Shown here: positions 44,238 through 53,601 of the stretch, in pieces | Layout of the letters: every line of letters starts with the position of its first letter | How positions within the stretch are numbered: the first letter of the stretch is position 1 | DNA from: CAIZWU01 sp942492905 | GTDB taxonomy: Bacteria > Verrucomicrobiota > Verrucomicrobiia > Verrucomicrobiales > V1-33 | Direction of reading: 5' to 3' | Length of the DNA: 64,000 nt | Assembly: GCA_942492905.1 (NCBI GenBank) | Contig: OW818657.1 | Span: forward strand, 3,968,001 to 4,032,000 | Position numbers and translations under genes: made by a program | The notes under the pieces: model-generated | Told to the model about the DNA's origin: nothing | Databases searched by the model: none | The model's input: the letters and a program-made list of their open reading frames with translations, nothing else

Positions 44238-45173
44238 TCAGTCACGTTGGGTCAGTTCCACAAAAACATCCTCGAGGGTGGCGGTGTGCTGGGTCAGTTC
44301 GCGCAGCGGCCAGTTTTGGGCCTTGGCCAGTTCCGAAATGGCAAGGCGCACTTCCTCGCCGGGTTCCACCCGCATTTCGTAGCGGTGCCAGCCCTCGCCG
44401 GCTTCGGAAACTGAGAGCCGCCTCACATGCGCCAGCGCCTGGAGTTTTTCCTCCACCTGAGCCGGCACGGCCTTTAATTCCACGGTCACGGTGCCACTGG
44501 ATTGGAGACTCTCCGCAAGGGCGTCCGGCGTATTGTCGGCGCGGATCTCACCTTTGTTGATGATGATGACGCGGCGGCAATTCAACTGCACTTCGCTCAA
44601 AATGTGGGTCGAGAGCAAAATGGTGTGTTCCCCCGCCAATTGCGTGATCAGCCCGCGCACCGCACGGATTTGGTTCGGATCCAATCCGTTGGTCGGCTCA
44701 TCGAGGATCAGCAGGCGGGGCCGGTGCACCAGGGCATCCGCGAGGCCCACCCTTTGCCGGAACCCCTTGGAGAGGGTGCCGATCATTTTTTTCTTCACCT
44801 CGCCGAGGCCGCAATATTCCACCGCCCGGTCCACACTGCTGCGCACTTCCCGGATTTTCACCCCTTTGAGGGCCGCACGGAAACTGAGGTATTCCCCCAC
44901 CCGCATGTCCTCATAGAGCGGGACATTTTCCGGCATGTAACCAATTTCCCGCCGTGCCTTCAGGGAATCATTAAAAACATCGTGCCCATTGATCGCCGCC
45001 GATCCGCTGGTGGGCGGCAGGTAGCCGGTCAGCATCCGCATGGTGGTGGACTTCCCTGCCCCGTTGGGCCCCAGAAATCCGACAATCTCCCCCGGCTGCA
45101 CCTGAAACGAAATTCCGTCCACCGCCGTCCGCCCCGAAAAGCGTTTCGTCAGGTTTTGCACATCGATCATCAT
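44238..45173 (-). CDS. ABC transporter ATP-binding protein (GldA-like)
   Basis: ATPase of 311 residues. Walker A GPNGAGKST, Q-loop region YMPENVPLYEDM, signature LSKGFRQRVGL, Walker B LLILDEPTNGLD and the switch His region (TILLSTHILSEV) are all present. The C-terminal ~90 residues form the extra domain of this subfamily. It is the first gene of the Gld-like operon, preceded by a 176-base gap to the glycosyltransferase gene. ATG codons at 45173 and 45170 are both possible starts. Confidence 0.92.
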   Translation of the reverse strand: MMIDVQNLTKRFSGRTAVDGISFQVQPGEIVGFLGPNGAGKSTTMRMLTGYLPPTSGSAAINGHDVFNDSLKARREIGYMPENVPLYEDMRVGEYLSFRAALKGVKIREVRSSVDRAVEYCGLGEVKKKMIGTLSKGFRQRVGLADALVHRPRLLILDEPTNGLDPNQIRAVRGLITQLAGEHTILLSTHILSEVQLNCRRVIIINKGEIRADNTPDALAESLQSSGTVTVELKAVPAQVEEKLQALAHVRRLSVSEAGEGWHRYEMRVEPGEEVRLAISELAKAQNWPLRELTQHTATLEDVFVELTQRD

Positions 45174-45349
45174 AGGGATTCAGAAGGGAAAAGCCTGAAA
45201 CAGCGGGCCGCAGGCGTAGGAGGGGCCGTCTTCATACCCCGCCGCAACCGGCTTGGCAACAAACAGTTGTCTTCCAGCTTTCGGAGCCCTTTTTCCACCT
45301 CCCCCGCCTCCCAGAGGACAGCCCACCGGCGGACCCGACCGGCAGTCCT

Positions 45350-46627
45350 CTATTTCAAGTGAACTGCCACGGCCGCGAAGTCGCGCGCCATGCGGTCCGA
45401 GGTGAATTCGCGGAGCACCGTGTCCCGTCCACGCGCCGCCAGCGCCTGACGGCGGGGTTCGTCCCGCAGGAGCGACTCCAGCGCATCGGCAAGGGCCACC
45501 GGATCATCCGGTGCACAAAGCACCCCGCCGCCCGTGGCACGGACGATTTCGGTCAATCCGGCGTGCTCCGGCTCAACCACAGGGACCCCGCAGGCGAGGG
45601 ATTCGATGACGTAGAGGCCGAAGGCTTCCCCATACGTGGCCGGCACACTGAGCACGCTGAGACTCTGCAGGTGTTGCACCTTCTCCTCAAAGCTGAGATT
45701 TTCCTGCCAGGTCACGCGCTCCGCCAGCCCGGCCTTGGTCAGGGTTTTCTTTTGTGAGGCAATGAACGGCGCATCCGCCGCGGTGGTTGTTCCGGCAATC
45801 GCGAGGCGGGCTTCTGGCAGCCGGGGTGCCAGCAGGACAAAGGCTTCCACGAGGGTCTGCAGTCCCTTCCCATAACAAAGCCGGGCCAGATACCCGATCA
45901 CCGGCAGATCCGGTGGTTTGGCGGCTGGTGCGTAACCGCTGAAGTCCATGCCATTCCGGACGGTAACGATCTGATCGTCCGCGAGTTGAAGCCGCTCCTT
46001 CATCACGCCGCGGTAATAATCACTGGTGGCCAGATACCGGGCGACGCTGGAATTGTTGGCCCGGAACGCGTCCCAGGACTTGGTTTTATAAGGCTCCGGC
46101 AAGGTATCCAGAAAGGAGTCTTCCCCCTGGAGCGAACACAACACCGGCACGCCGAGGGTTTTCCGGATGGCTGGCGCGAGGCCACTGAGCAGTCCATTGG
46201 AGAGGGAAATCAGATCCGGTTTCCCCTCGGTGCCGATCCAGTCCACCAACCGCTGCCAATCCTCCGCCTGCCGTCCATTCTGGCCGCGCAGGGTTTCGAG
46301 GGTCATCTCCCCCAGTTCCTTCGCACTGGTCATGCTGGCGCGGTCGGCCGCCGCCCGGAGCACGCCGGGTTTGTCCAGAAACCGGAACAGGACCCGTGGC
46401 AAAAAACGGAACAGGGACAGCTTTTGCCTCAGGTAAAGATTGATCCCGCCCACCTGCACCGGAGCGGACCCGCTGGCCGGTTCGTCATCTGTGACCAGCG
46501 GCAGGTAAAGCGGCACCATGGTGACCTCGTGGCCCATCCGGCGCAGGGCTTTCACGAGATGATTGTCCCGCAGGCAGGAGCCGCAGTGGAAATTACCGGT
46601 GCCGGGCGTGAGGTGGACGATTTTCAT
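45350..46627 (-). CDS. Glycosyltransferase family 4
   Basis: Retaining GT-B sugar transferase, perhaps for lipid or surface glycan synthesis. The 425-residue product starts at the ATG at 46627 with MKIVHLTPGTGNFHCGSC and HLVKALRRMGHEVTMVPLYLP. The C-terminal half has PVIGYLARLCYGKGLQTLVEAF and the nucleotide-sugar block PATYGEAFGLYVIESLACGVPVVEPEHAG. Cys at FHCGSCLRD is unusual near the acceptor side. It stands between the ABC operon and the LolC-like gene. The 232 bases upstream have no gene; TTGAGC-TTCT-GCTCAA at 46776 is a small hairpin. Confidence 0.85.
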   Translation of the reverse strand: MKIVHLTPGTGNFHCGSCLRDNHLVKALRRMGHEVTMVPLYLPLVTDDEPASGSAPVQVGGINLYLRQKLSLFRFLPRVLFRFLDKPGVLRAAADRASMTSAKELGEMTLETLRGQNGRQAEDWQRLVDWIGTEGKPDLISLSNGLLSGLAPAIRKTLGVPVLCSLQGEDSFLDTLPEPYKTKSWDAFRANNSSVARYLATSDYYRGVMKERLQLADDQIVTVRNGMDFSGYAPAAKPPDLPVIGYLARLCYGKGLQTLVEAFVLLAPRLPEARLAIAGTTTAADAPFIASQKKTLTKAGLAERVTWQENLSFEEKVQHLQSLSVLSVPATYGEAFGLYVIESLACGVPVVEPEHAGLTEIVRATGGGVLCAPDDPVALADALESLLRDEPRRQALAARGRDTVLREFTSDRMARDFAAVAVHLK

Positions 46628-46860
46628 GCAGGGGGATTTGAACTGACGCGCATCAATGACACCCAAATTTACGCCTGTGCCACCGATCCCATACGCCGCC
46701 AACTCCTTCCCTTCGTTCAATTGGATGGGTGGTGACGCATTTCGAGCCCCAGGTGCGCGCGGGACGCCGGCTTGTTGAGCTTCTGCTCAAACTCCCCTGC
46801 TTTCCTCCTCCCTGGGGGGAAGCGCTTGCGGTGCTCCTGGTCCGGCGGTAATCCCGGCGC

Positions 46861-48261
46861 ATGAAATTCAGTTGGTTCATCGCTCTGCGGTATTTAAAGC
46901 CGAAGGGCACCTTTGTGTCCGTGATCACCCTGATTTCCGTCGCCGGGGTGGCGCTCGGAGTGGGTGTGTTGCTGGTGGTGATCGCGGTGATGAGCGGATT
47001 TGAGAAGAAGATCAAAGAGGAACTCCTGAAGTCCGAGCCGGCCTTGATTGTGCAGAATCCCGACCGGGACTTCCCGGATGCCCCCGCGGACGAAGGCATC
47101 CCGCCTTGGCGGTCCATCGCCACGGCGGTGCGGCAGCATCCCGAGGTGAAATCGGTCTCACCCATCGTGACGGTGACGGCGGTGCTGGAAAAGAAGCCGA
47201 CCGAAGAGGAGGAAAAGGAATTGGAGGCCAGAGGCTCCGGCACCGATGAAGCGCAGTGTCTTTTGATCGGGGTGGACCCTCAGGACACCGTGCAGATGGA
47301 ACGCCTGCAGAAGCTGATGACCGATCAGGGCAGCGGCAGCTTTGAACTGGCGGGGGACAACATAGTGATCAGCCGGGCACTGGCGAACAAGCTGGGACGC
47401 ACCCTTGGCCTGACCCTGGGTGAAAGTGCAGTGAATGTCTTCGGCCCCTCCTTCCTGCGGGAATACCGGACCTATTATCAGGAACAGCAACGGGCGGAAA
47501 AGAGTAATGATCCTTCCAAAAAAGAAGCCGTGGAAAACAAGGACCGCGATCTGCCACTACCCGAGGAATTTGTCGTGCAGGGCGTGCTGGAGGATGAAAA
47601 AATGGGCGATCAACTGACCGGTTTCATCTCCCTGAAAAATGCCCAGAAACTGGCCGGCAAAGGCAAGTCCATCGATGGTCTGACCGTGGAGCTGGCGGAT
47701 GCCTACCGCGCCGGGGAAGTCAAATTCGCCCTGATGGAAAAGGACACCCTGCAAGGCTGGATGCCTCAAACCTGGATGGAACGGAACCAACGGTTTTTTG
47801 ACGCCATCGCCAACGAACGTGGCATGATGTATCTGGTGCTGGGATTCATCTCCGTGGTGGCGGCCTTCTGCATTATGAACACCATGATCACCATGGCGGT
47901 GCAGAAGCGGAAGGAGATCGGCATGATGCGCGCCCTTGGTGCGAAGACCTCGCAGATTGTCGGGCTGTTTGTGGTGAAGGGACTGATCGTGGCAGGGTTC
48001 GGCGTCGGCAGCGGTTATTTGCTGGGGAGCATGGTGCTGCATTACCGGAATGATCTGCGGCGCTGGATCAGCAGCACGTTCAACTGGCAGATTTTCGACG
48101 AGCGCATCTATGGCCTGCGCGAAATTCCGGCCGACCCGCGGTTGGTGGATAACCTGATGATCTGCGGGATTGCCTTCGTGCTCTGCACCCTCGCCGCCGT
48201 GCCTCCCGCCTGGCTGGTGGGACGCATGGACCCGGCCCGCGCCCTGCGTAGCGACCGCTAA
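46861..48261 (+). CDS. LolC/LolE-like ABC permease (FtsX family)
   Basis: Membrane component that would extract lipoproteins from the inner membrane for sorting to the outer membrane. The 466-residue protein begins MKFSWFIALRYLKPKG, with a first helix at VSVITLISVAGVALGVGVLLVVIAVMSGFE, a large periplasmic domain (about 60-310) and three C-terminal helices with GMMYLVLGFISVVAAFCIMNTMITMAVQKRKEIGMMRALGA, the classic LolC/E pattern. The partner ATPase (LolD) is not in the window. The MFS gene starts 41 bases downstream, so the two may be co-transcribed. Confidence 0.85.
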   Translation: MKFSWFIALRYLKPKGTFVSVITLISVAGVALGVGVLLVVIAVMSGFEKKIKEELLKSEPALIVQNPDRDFPDAPADEGIPPWRSIATAVRQHPEVKSVSPIVTVTAVLEKKPTEEEEKELEARGSGTDEAQCLLIGVDPQDTVQMERLQKLMTDQGSGSFELAGDNIVISRALANKLGRTLGLTLGESAVNVFGPSFLREYRTYYQEQQRAEKSNDPSKKEAVENKDRDLPLPEEFVVQGVLEDEKMGDQLTGFISLKNAQKLAGKGKSIDGLTVELADAYRAGEVKFALMEKDTLQGWMPQTWMERNQRFFDAIANERGMMYLVLGFISVVAAFCIMNTMITMAVQKRKEIGMMRALGAKTSQIVGLFVVKGLIVAGFGVGSGYLLGSMVLHYRNDLRRWISSTFNWQIFDERIYGLREIPADPRLVDNLMICGIAFVLCTLAAVPPAWLVGRMDPARALRSDR

Positions 48262-48302
48262 CCGCCCCGCGGCCCTGCACAAACCGGAATAACCACGCCC
48301 CT

Positions 48303-49745
48303 GTGAGCGAACCCGCCCCTGACACCGCCGAGCAGAACATCCGGGCCTTCCTGTGGTTCCGGGTGCTCTTCAACTCCCGGTTCTATTATCCGATCTTCAC
48401 GATTCTGTTTCTCGACTTCGGACTGTCGATTGAAGACTTCGCGGCGCTCAATGCCTTGTGGGCCGCCAGCATCGTGCTTTTTGAAGTGCCTTCTGGCGCC
48501 TTGGCCGACAAGCTGGGGCGCAAGAGGCTGGTCGTGTTCTCCACCTGGCTGATGGTCGTGGAAATGGGCCTGTTGTGTGTGATGCCCATCGGCGGAGCCT
48601 GGGTCTGGCCGCTGATGGCGCTCAACCGGATCATCAGTGGTCTGGCCGAGGCCTGTTGCTCGGGGGCCGATGAGGCCCTCGTCTATGATGCCCTGCCCTC
48701 CGCCGGCCGTGATGAAGCATGGACGCGGGTGCTGGCGCGGCTGATGCGCTGGCAATCCCTGACCTTCATGCTGGTGGCCCTTGTCGGGGCTGCCACCTAC
48801 AGCGCGGATTTCATGAACCGGGCCGCGCATTTCCTCCATCTGGATTTCACCTTCACCAAGGAGCTCTGCATGAGAATCCCGCTGGTGCTCAATCTGCTCA
48901 TGGCCTGTGCGGCGGTGCGGGTCAGCCTCCGGTTCCAGGACGCCCATGAACATGCCCCGGACATGTCAGGATTGCGGCGCCTGATCCAATCCAGCTTCCA
49001 CCAGATGATGCAGGCGGCACGCTACATCCTGCGCAGTCCGGCAGCGATGGTGATCATCTTGACGGGCCTGCTTTTCGATTCCTTTCTGCGCCTGTTTTAT
49101 ACGGTTGGCAGCAATTATTACCGTCTGCTCGGCATTGATGAGGCTTGGAATGGCGTCATCCTCGCCGCCAGTTCCATCCTCGGCATCGGGACCGCCCTGA
49201 TGGTGGAGAAACTGGTGGGCAAAGCCACGCCTTCAAGGAATATGGGCATGGTGGCCGTGTTGATTCTAATAGGGCTGTCCGGCATTTCCCTCATGATCCC
49301 AGGCTGGGTGGGCGTGCTGTTTGTAGTCCCTTTCTGGCTGGGAATGCGCTCCCTGCATTATTTCATCTCGCAGTACCTGAACCGGGTCAGCGAACCGGCC
49401 ACCCGGGCCACGGTGCTCAGTTTCAAAGGACTGACCATGAATCTGGCATACGGCACCATCATGCTGGCCTATCAGGCGCAGACCTGGGCGCTGCGCGCCA
49501 GTGAAAAGGAGGGCATGGCCGGCATGGACAAACAGGAGACCGACATGCACCTGCTCGCGGTGGCCATGCCATGGTGGCCGTGGGTGTTTGGATCCCTCGC
49601 CGTGGTCCTCGCCATCGGGATCCGCCTTAAATTTGGAGGCGGCCTGACCACCTTGCTGGCCCGGGAGCAGCGGGGACAAATTGAACGGGCGCCCGTTGAT
49701 CCCCACCAGATGACGACGGACCGGCCGGCGGATTCCCCCTCCTGA
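48303..49745 (+). CDS. MFS transporter
   Basis: Membrane transporter of 480 residues with about 11-12 helices. The N-terminal MFS loop motif is visible as SGALADKLGRKRLV, with the repeated half-structure (LRRLIQSSFHQMMQAARYILRSPA linking the two halves). The substrate cannot be told. The start is GTG at 48303, with no better codon nearby. It follows the LolC-like gene by 41 bases and converges with the SGNH-like gene. Confidence 0.82.
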   Translation: MSEPAPDTAEQNIRAFLWFRVLFNSRFYYPIFTILFLDFGLSIEDFAALNALWAASIVLFEVPSGALADKLGRKRLVVFSTWLMVVEMGLLCVMPIGGAWVWPLMALNRIISGLAEACCSGADEALVYDALPSAGRDEAWTRVLARLMRWQSLTFMLVALVGAATYSADFMNRAAHFLHLDFTFTKELCMRIPLVLNLLMACAAVRVSLRFQDAHEHAPDMSGLRRLIQSSFHQMMQAARYILRSPAAMVIILTGLLFDSFLRLFYTVGSNYYRLLGIDEAWNGVILAASSILGIGTALMVEKLVGKATPSRNMGMVAVLILIGLSGISLMIPGWVGVLFVVPFWLGMRSLHYFISQYLNRVSEPATRATVLSFKGLTMNLAYGTIMLAYQAQTWALRASEKEGMAGMDKQETDMHLLAVAMPWWPWVFGSLAVVLAIGIRLKFGGGLTTLLAREQRGQIERAPVDPHQMTTDRPADSPS

Positions 49746-49753
49746 GCGGCAGG

Positions 49754-50881
49754 CTAGCGCCGCCGGGCCTGAACCACCGGATCCACCACCGGAAGCACTT
49801 CCTTGGTGAACGCGGCAGATCCGGCATCGGTCAGGATGACGTCATTGAAAAAATGATCCAGATCCCGTGGCACCCGTCCATTCAGATTGATCCAGGAGAG
49901 TCCGGCTGAGGCCGCAAAGGATTCCGCCGCCTCCGCATAACGGGCCATTTCCCGTTCCACCCAGGCCGGCTCAGGCCTGACGTATTTCGCATCCGGACCG
50001 GGATCGGCTTTCAGGGGAACCAACGCCATCAGATTCTCCTGCTGGGACAAGTTATTGGTCGAATCATGCAGGCTGGCCTCTCCGGTCATGACGAGGGCCG
50101 CCCCGTGCTGGTTGCAGAGGTCCCGCAGGACGCGCCACCCATCGATGAACTCCACCATCGGGTCCTGCCGCGGATCCCGGGCCGGCAGGGGCTGGACCGC
50201 CGTTTCATTGACCTTTTTCTTCATCTGGTTGAACTGGTTTTTCCAGTGATCCCGGCGGCCGATCTCATTCTGAATCCGGGAAGCTTCGTTGCGGCGGGCC
50301 CACCACCGGGAGAGCCGGGCCGTCTGGCTGACCTTCAGAATGGCCATTTTCCATCCCGCCGTGCGGGCCGGCCCCGGCATGCCCCGGGCTTTCTCCGGCT
50401 GATACATATATTCCAGCGGCTGACCCACCACATCATCAAAACCAAAATTCCCGATCACCACATCCGGCTGCCATTCATCCATCAGGACCGCGGCCACCGC
50501 CGTGGAGGCCACAATGCCGGTGCGGTCCTGCCCCCACGCCGCGATCTGCACCGGATGACCCTGGGCCTGCAGTTGCCGGCCCAACTGTCCCCACCAGGTA
50601 TCCCCGGCGTTCTGCAGCATGGCAAAAGTCGCGCTCCCTCCCAGACAGAGAATCCGGATGGTGCCGGGTGGCTTTTTCCCGGCAGCATCATCCAGATACC
50701 GGGTCAGATTCCGGTCAAACACCAGCCGCACATCGGCTTTCAGACCCGGCAGGTCATTGGACAAATCCAGCCGCTTCAACGGTTCCAGCGGAATCCTGAC
50801 AAAAATCCACAAGATCAGTTCGAGAATCAGAAAGAGGACCACCGGAGCGAGCAGGAGTCGGCGTAAAAGTTTGGAAGACAC
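49754..50881 (-). CDS. Membrane-anchored SGNH-hydrolase-like protein
   Basis: A 375-residue protein (GTG at 50881; in-frame ATG at 50968 gives 404 residues with a poor N-terminus) with a membrane helix (LLLAPVVLFLILELILWIF). The domain beyond it recalls SGNH/GDSL esterases: ILCLGGSATFAM (GGS in place of GDS), VVIGNFGFDDVV, and DLDHFFNDVILTDAGSAAF near the end (Asp-x-His type). The usual block-I GDS and block-V DxxH are altered, so activity is uncertain. It may modify a surface polymer, like the AlgJ-like protein at the start of the window. Confidence 0.6.
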   Translation of the reverse strand: MSSKLLRRLLLAPVVLFLILELILWIFVRIPLEPLKRLDLSNDLPGLKADVRLVFDRNLTRYLDDAAGKKPPGTIRILCLGGSATFAMLQNAGDTWWGQLGRQLQAQGHPVQIAAWGQDRTGIVASTAVAAVLMDEWQPDVVIGNFGFDDVVGQPLEYMYQPEKARGMPGPARTAGWKMAILKVSQTARLSRWWARRNEASRIQNEIGRRDHWKNQFNQMKKKVNETAVQPLPARDPRQDPMVEFIDGWRVLRDLCNQHGAALVMTGEASLHDSTNNLSQQENLMALVPLKADPGPDAKYVRPEPAWVEREMARYAEAAESFAASAGLSWINLNGRVPRDLDHFFNDVILTDAGSAAFTKEVLPVVDPVVQARRR

Positions 50882-51055
50882 GTCGGGTGGAGTGGGATGG
50901 CGAACCGCGTGGAGGAAAGCACACCCCCCGTCCTTTGCCAAGTTCCAACCCCCGGTCCGGCCCAACAAATGACCCGGGTCTCCCGGACCGTTGTCAGTTT
51001 TTCCTTTTCACCCCGGCCCAAAAGGCTATGGTGCCGGTTCAGCTTAATTACCATT

Positions 51056-52360
51056 ATGAGTACCAGCCGCCGCCAATTCATCAAGCAATCCGCCGTTTTC
51101 GCCATCCCTATCATCATCCCCGCCGCTGCCCGTGGGGCGGATGGCAATGTGGCCCCTTCCAACCGGATGGTCGTGGGTGCCGTCGGGTGGGGCATGCAGG
51201 GTCCCGGAAACACCACCTCCACCATGGGCTTGGATAACGCCAAGGTGGTGGCGGTCTGCGACCTCGACAAAAACCACCTCGCGGCCGCCAAAGGCAAGGT
51301 GGACGAATTCTACAAGAATACCGACTGTGCCGCCTACTCCGACTATCTTGAATTGATGGCCCGGAAGGACATTGACGCCGTCACCCTGGCCGTGCCCGAC
51401 CATTGGCACGCCCTGGTCGCCACCGCCGCCGCCAAAGCCGGCAAACACATCTGGGGCGAAAAACCACTCGCCCGCACCATCGCTGAACAGCAGGCCATCG
51501 TGAAGGCCGTCCAGGACAACAAGGTGATCTGGCAAACGGGTTCGTGGCAGCGCAGCGTCGACAACTTCACCAAAGCCGTGGAACTGGTGCGGGGCGGTTA
51601 TATTGGTGAAATCAAGGAAGTCCAGGTCGGTCTGCCTTCCGGCCACAACGATTTCGCCGGCACCAAGGACAAAAATACCGTGACCGCCCCCCCGGCCCAG
51701 CTTGATTACGACAAATGGGTCGGTCCCTCGACCATGGTCGACTATATCGAGGCCCGGGTGCACAAAAACTGGCGTTGGCACTATAACTTCGGCGGCGGCC
51801 AGCTTCTCGACTGGGTCGGCCATCACGTGGACATTGCCCACTGGGGACTGAACATGGATCGTGGCGGACCTTCCGAGGTCGAATGCGCCGGAGAATTCCC
51901 CGACCCCAACGCCATGTGGAATGCCTGCACCAAATACCGGGGTGAGCTCAAATATCCCAACGGCATCAAAATGACCATCGCCGGCGGCCATCCCGACATC
52001 GCCATGGGCACCAAGTGGATCGGCAGCGAAGGCTGGGTTTATGTAAACCGCGGTGCCTTCGATGCGTCCAATGCCGACTGGAAACGCTTCCGGGTCCTTC
52101 CTGACAATATGCGCAAGGCCGATGTCTACCGGTCCGGAAATCACTTCAAAAACTGGATCGACTGTGCCCTCGCCGGGAAGCCCACCATCACCCCGGTCGA
52201 AACCGCCCACCACTCCGCGATCCCCGGACATCTTTGCCTCATCTCCATGCTCTCCAAGAGCAAGGTCCAGTGGGATGCGGCCAAGCAGGAAATCATCGGC
52301 AATCCTGAAGCCGCCAAGTTCCTCACGCGCGCCTACCGCAGCCCTTACCAGTTGGGATAA
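51056..52360 (+). CDS. Tat-exported Gfo/Idh/MocA-family oxidoreductase
   Basis: NAD(P)-dependent sugar oxidoreductase of the verrucomicrobial/planctomycetal exported type. The 434-residue protein starts at the ATG at 51056 with the twin-arginine signal STSRRQFIKQSAVF. A Rossmann fold follows (VVGAVGWGMQGPG, VVAVCDLD), then the family block VTLAVPDHWHALVATAAAKAGKHIWGEKPLA, and the substrate domain with HNFGGGQ-type NFGGGQLLDWVGHHVDIAHWGL (catalytic His region). Such proteins often act with DUF1080 proteins on 3-keto sugars; one DUF1080 gene lies elsewhere in the window. The first codon chosen drops a 53-residue out-of-character extension. Confidence 0.88.
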   Translation: MSTSRRQFIKQSAVFAIPIIIPAAARGADGNVAPSNRMVVGAVGWGMQGPGNTTSTMGLDNAKVVAVCDLDKNHLAAAKGKVDEFYKNTDCAAYSDYLELMARKDIDAVTLAVPDHWHALVATAAAKAGKHIWGEKPLARTIAEQQAIVKAVQDNKVIWQTGSWQRSVDNFTKAVELVRGGYIGEIKEVQVGLPSGHNDFAGTKDKNTVTAPPAQLDYDKWVGPSTMVDYIEARVHKNWRWHYNFGGGQLLDWVGHHVDIAHWGLNMDRGGPSEVECAGEFPDPNAMWNACTKYRGELKYPNGIKMTIAGGHPDIAMGTKWIGSEGWVYVNRGAFDASNADWKRFRVLPDNMRKADVYRSGNHFKNWIDCALAGKPTITPVETAHHSAIPGHLCLISMLSKSKVQWDAAKQEIIGNPEAAKFLTRAYRSPYQLG

Positions 52361-52383
52361 TATCCTGACGCCGTCCTGCGGAG

Positions 52384-52422
52384 CTTACGGTTGGCCGGCC
52401 ACCCCGGCGGGCCGGCCGTAAG
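52384..52422 (+). terminator. Long GC hairpin after the oxidoreductase gene
   Basis: CTTACGG...GGCCGGCC pairs with GGCCGGCCGTAAG, with a TT bulge and an 8-base loop. It lies 24 bases past the stop. No T-tract follows, so it may act as a weak terminator or stabilise the transcript end. Confidence 0.45.
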
Positions 52423-52523
52423 TTCCAGAACCAGGCAGGTTCAAGACACCTCCCAGCCCAAGGGGGAAATTTCCTTTCCCGGGAAAGACGCGTGCCAGCA
52501 AGCGGCCCGGCTTCAGAAACCAT

Positions 52524-52997
52524 TCAGGCCACCTCATGCGCCAGCAGGAGGCGCATCGGAACCATGTGGGAAAGGACAAAACCGTTCCGGGCAAAAAACC
52601 GCTGGGATTGCTCACTGACCCGGTCAGTCAGCAGGGTGATCCGTTTGAAGTCCTTCTTTTCCGCAAACTCCTTCACATGATTCACGAGGCGGGTTCCGTA
52701 CCCTTGGCCCCGGTGTTCCAGGCGGATGATGACGTCCTCCATGAGGATGACAAAGCCACCTTCCGCAGTACTGATGGTGAACAGGAGATTCACCATGCCG
52801 ATCACCTTGTGATCATTGCGCAGGACAAAAATGCGGCCGCGGGAAGGTTGTTCCAGGATCAGTTGCAGACCGTGACGCTGTTTCTCGGCATCGGGTTTAA
52901 AGTCGGCCTCAATGGCCATCAGGGACATGACGAGGTCAGTGAGTTCGGAGAGATCCTCAATGGTGGCGGGTTCAATGCGGATGGAATCAGCAGTCAT
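52524..52997 (-). CDS. GNAT-family N-acetyltransferase
   Basis: Acetyl-CoA-dependent transferase of 157 residues. The acetyl-CoA-binding motif is EHRGQGYGTRLVNHVKEFAEKK, with beta strands IFVLRNDHKVIGMVNLLF before it and RITLLTDRVSEQSQRFFARNGF after it. The substrate (small molecule or protein) cannot be inferred. It is the last gene of a three-gene minus-strand unit with a SprT-like protein and a serine acetyltransferase homologue. Confidence 0.88.
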   Translation of the reverse strand: MTADSIRIEPATIEDLSELTDLVMSLMAIEADFKPDAEKQRHGLQLILEQPSRGRIFVLRNDHKVIGMVNLLFTISTAEGGFVILMEDVIIRLEHRGQGYGTRLVNHVKEFAEKKDFKRITLLTDRVSEQSQRFFARNGFVLSHMVPMRLLLAHEVA

Positions 52998-53059
52998 GGC
53001 TGGACCAGCTTAGCAGAAACTCCGCCGGACGCCATGCGGAAAAAACGTCAGGAACCGGA

Positions 53060-53596
53060 TCAGACTCCCTGCGGGGGCAAGGGAGGCGGCACACTGCGGA
53101 ACTGGAACCGGAAATCAAACTGCCCCCCATTGTGTTTCCGGCAGCAGTGCAGGCAGGCCGTAGGCCGCTTGAACCGGCGGACCCGGCGCACCGCCACCCC
53201 GCAAGCGGGGCACTGGTAGAAAAACCTGGCAGTCTGGCGGCGGCGGGGCGCCAGGGGCAAGGTATGGGTGACCGTTTCATCGGGGATTCCGAGATCAGCA
53301 CAAGCCTGCCGCCACTCTGGACCATGCGTCTGGATACGGCGGCGGCCCGCCCGCCAGTGGGCGAGCAAATGCGCCGCTTCATGCCGCAACGTGCGATCCA
53401 CTTCCCCCGCACCAACGCCGCGAAGCCTTGGATTCAAATCGATCCGCCCGGTGCGTGGTTGAGCGGTGCCGGCCGTGGTGCGCATCCCGGCATTCCAGCG
53501 GACATGGACTGCCTCCGCCAGAGAGGAAGCCCCCAGGAATACCAGCCAGGCGCGTACCTGAGCCGTCAGCACTGCATCGGAATCTGCTCCTGTCAT
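53060..53596 (-). CDS. SprT-like zinc metalloprotein
   Basis: Putative zinc peptidase of the SprT/Spartan-like family, 178 residues. The HExxH site is TLRHEAAHLLAHW (His72, Glu73, His76), followed by HGPEWRQACADLGI (third ligand region) and a C-terminal zinc ribbon with CPACGV and CLHC. Eukaryotic relatives cut protein-DNA crosslinks; the bacterial role is not settled. The start is only 5 bases after the stop of the serine acetyltransferase homologue. Confidence 0.82.
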   Translation of the reverse strand: MTGADSDAVLTAQVRAWLVFLGASSLAEAVHVRWNAGMRTTAGTAQPRTGRIDLNPRLRGVGAGEVDRTLRHEAAHLLAHWRAGRRRIQTHGPEWRQACADLGIPDETVTHTLPLAPRRRQTARFFYQCPACGVAVRRVRRFKRPTACLHCCRKHNGGQFDFRFQFRSVPPPLPPQGV

Positions 53597-53601
53597 CCTT
53601 T

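Noticed and set aside
46625..46660. GGATTTGAAC, like the reverse complement of a tRNA T-loop
   Set aside because: Flanking stems do not pair and no cloverleaf forms; it is the start region of the glycosyltransferase gene.
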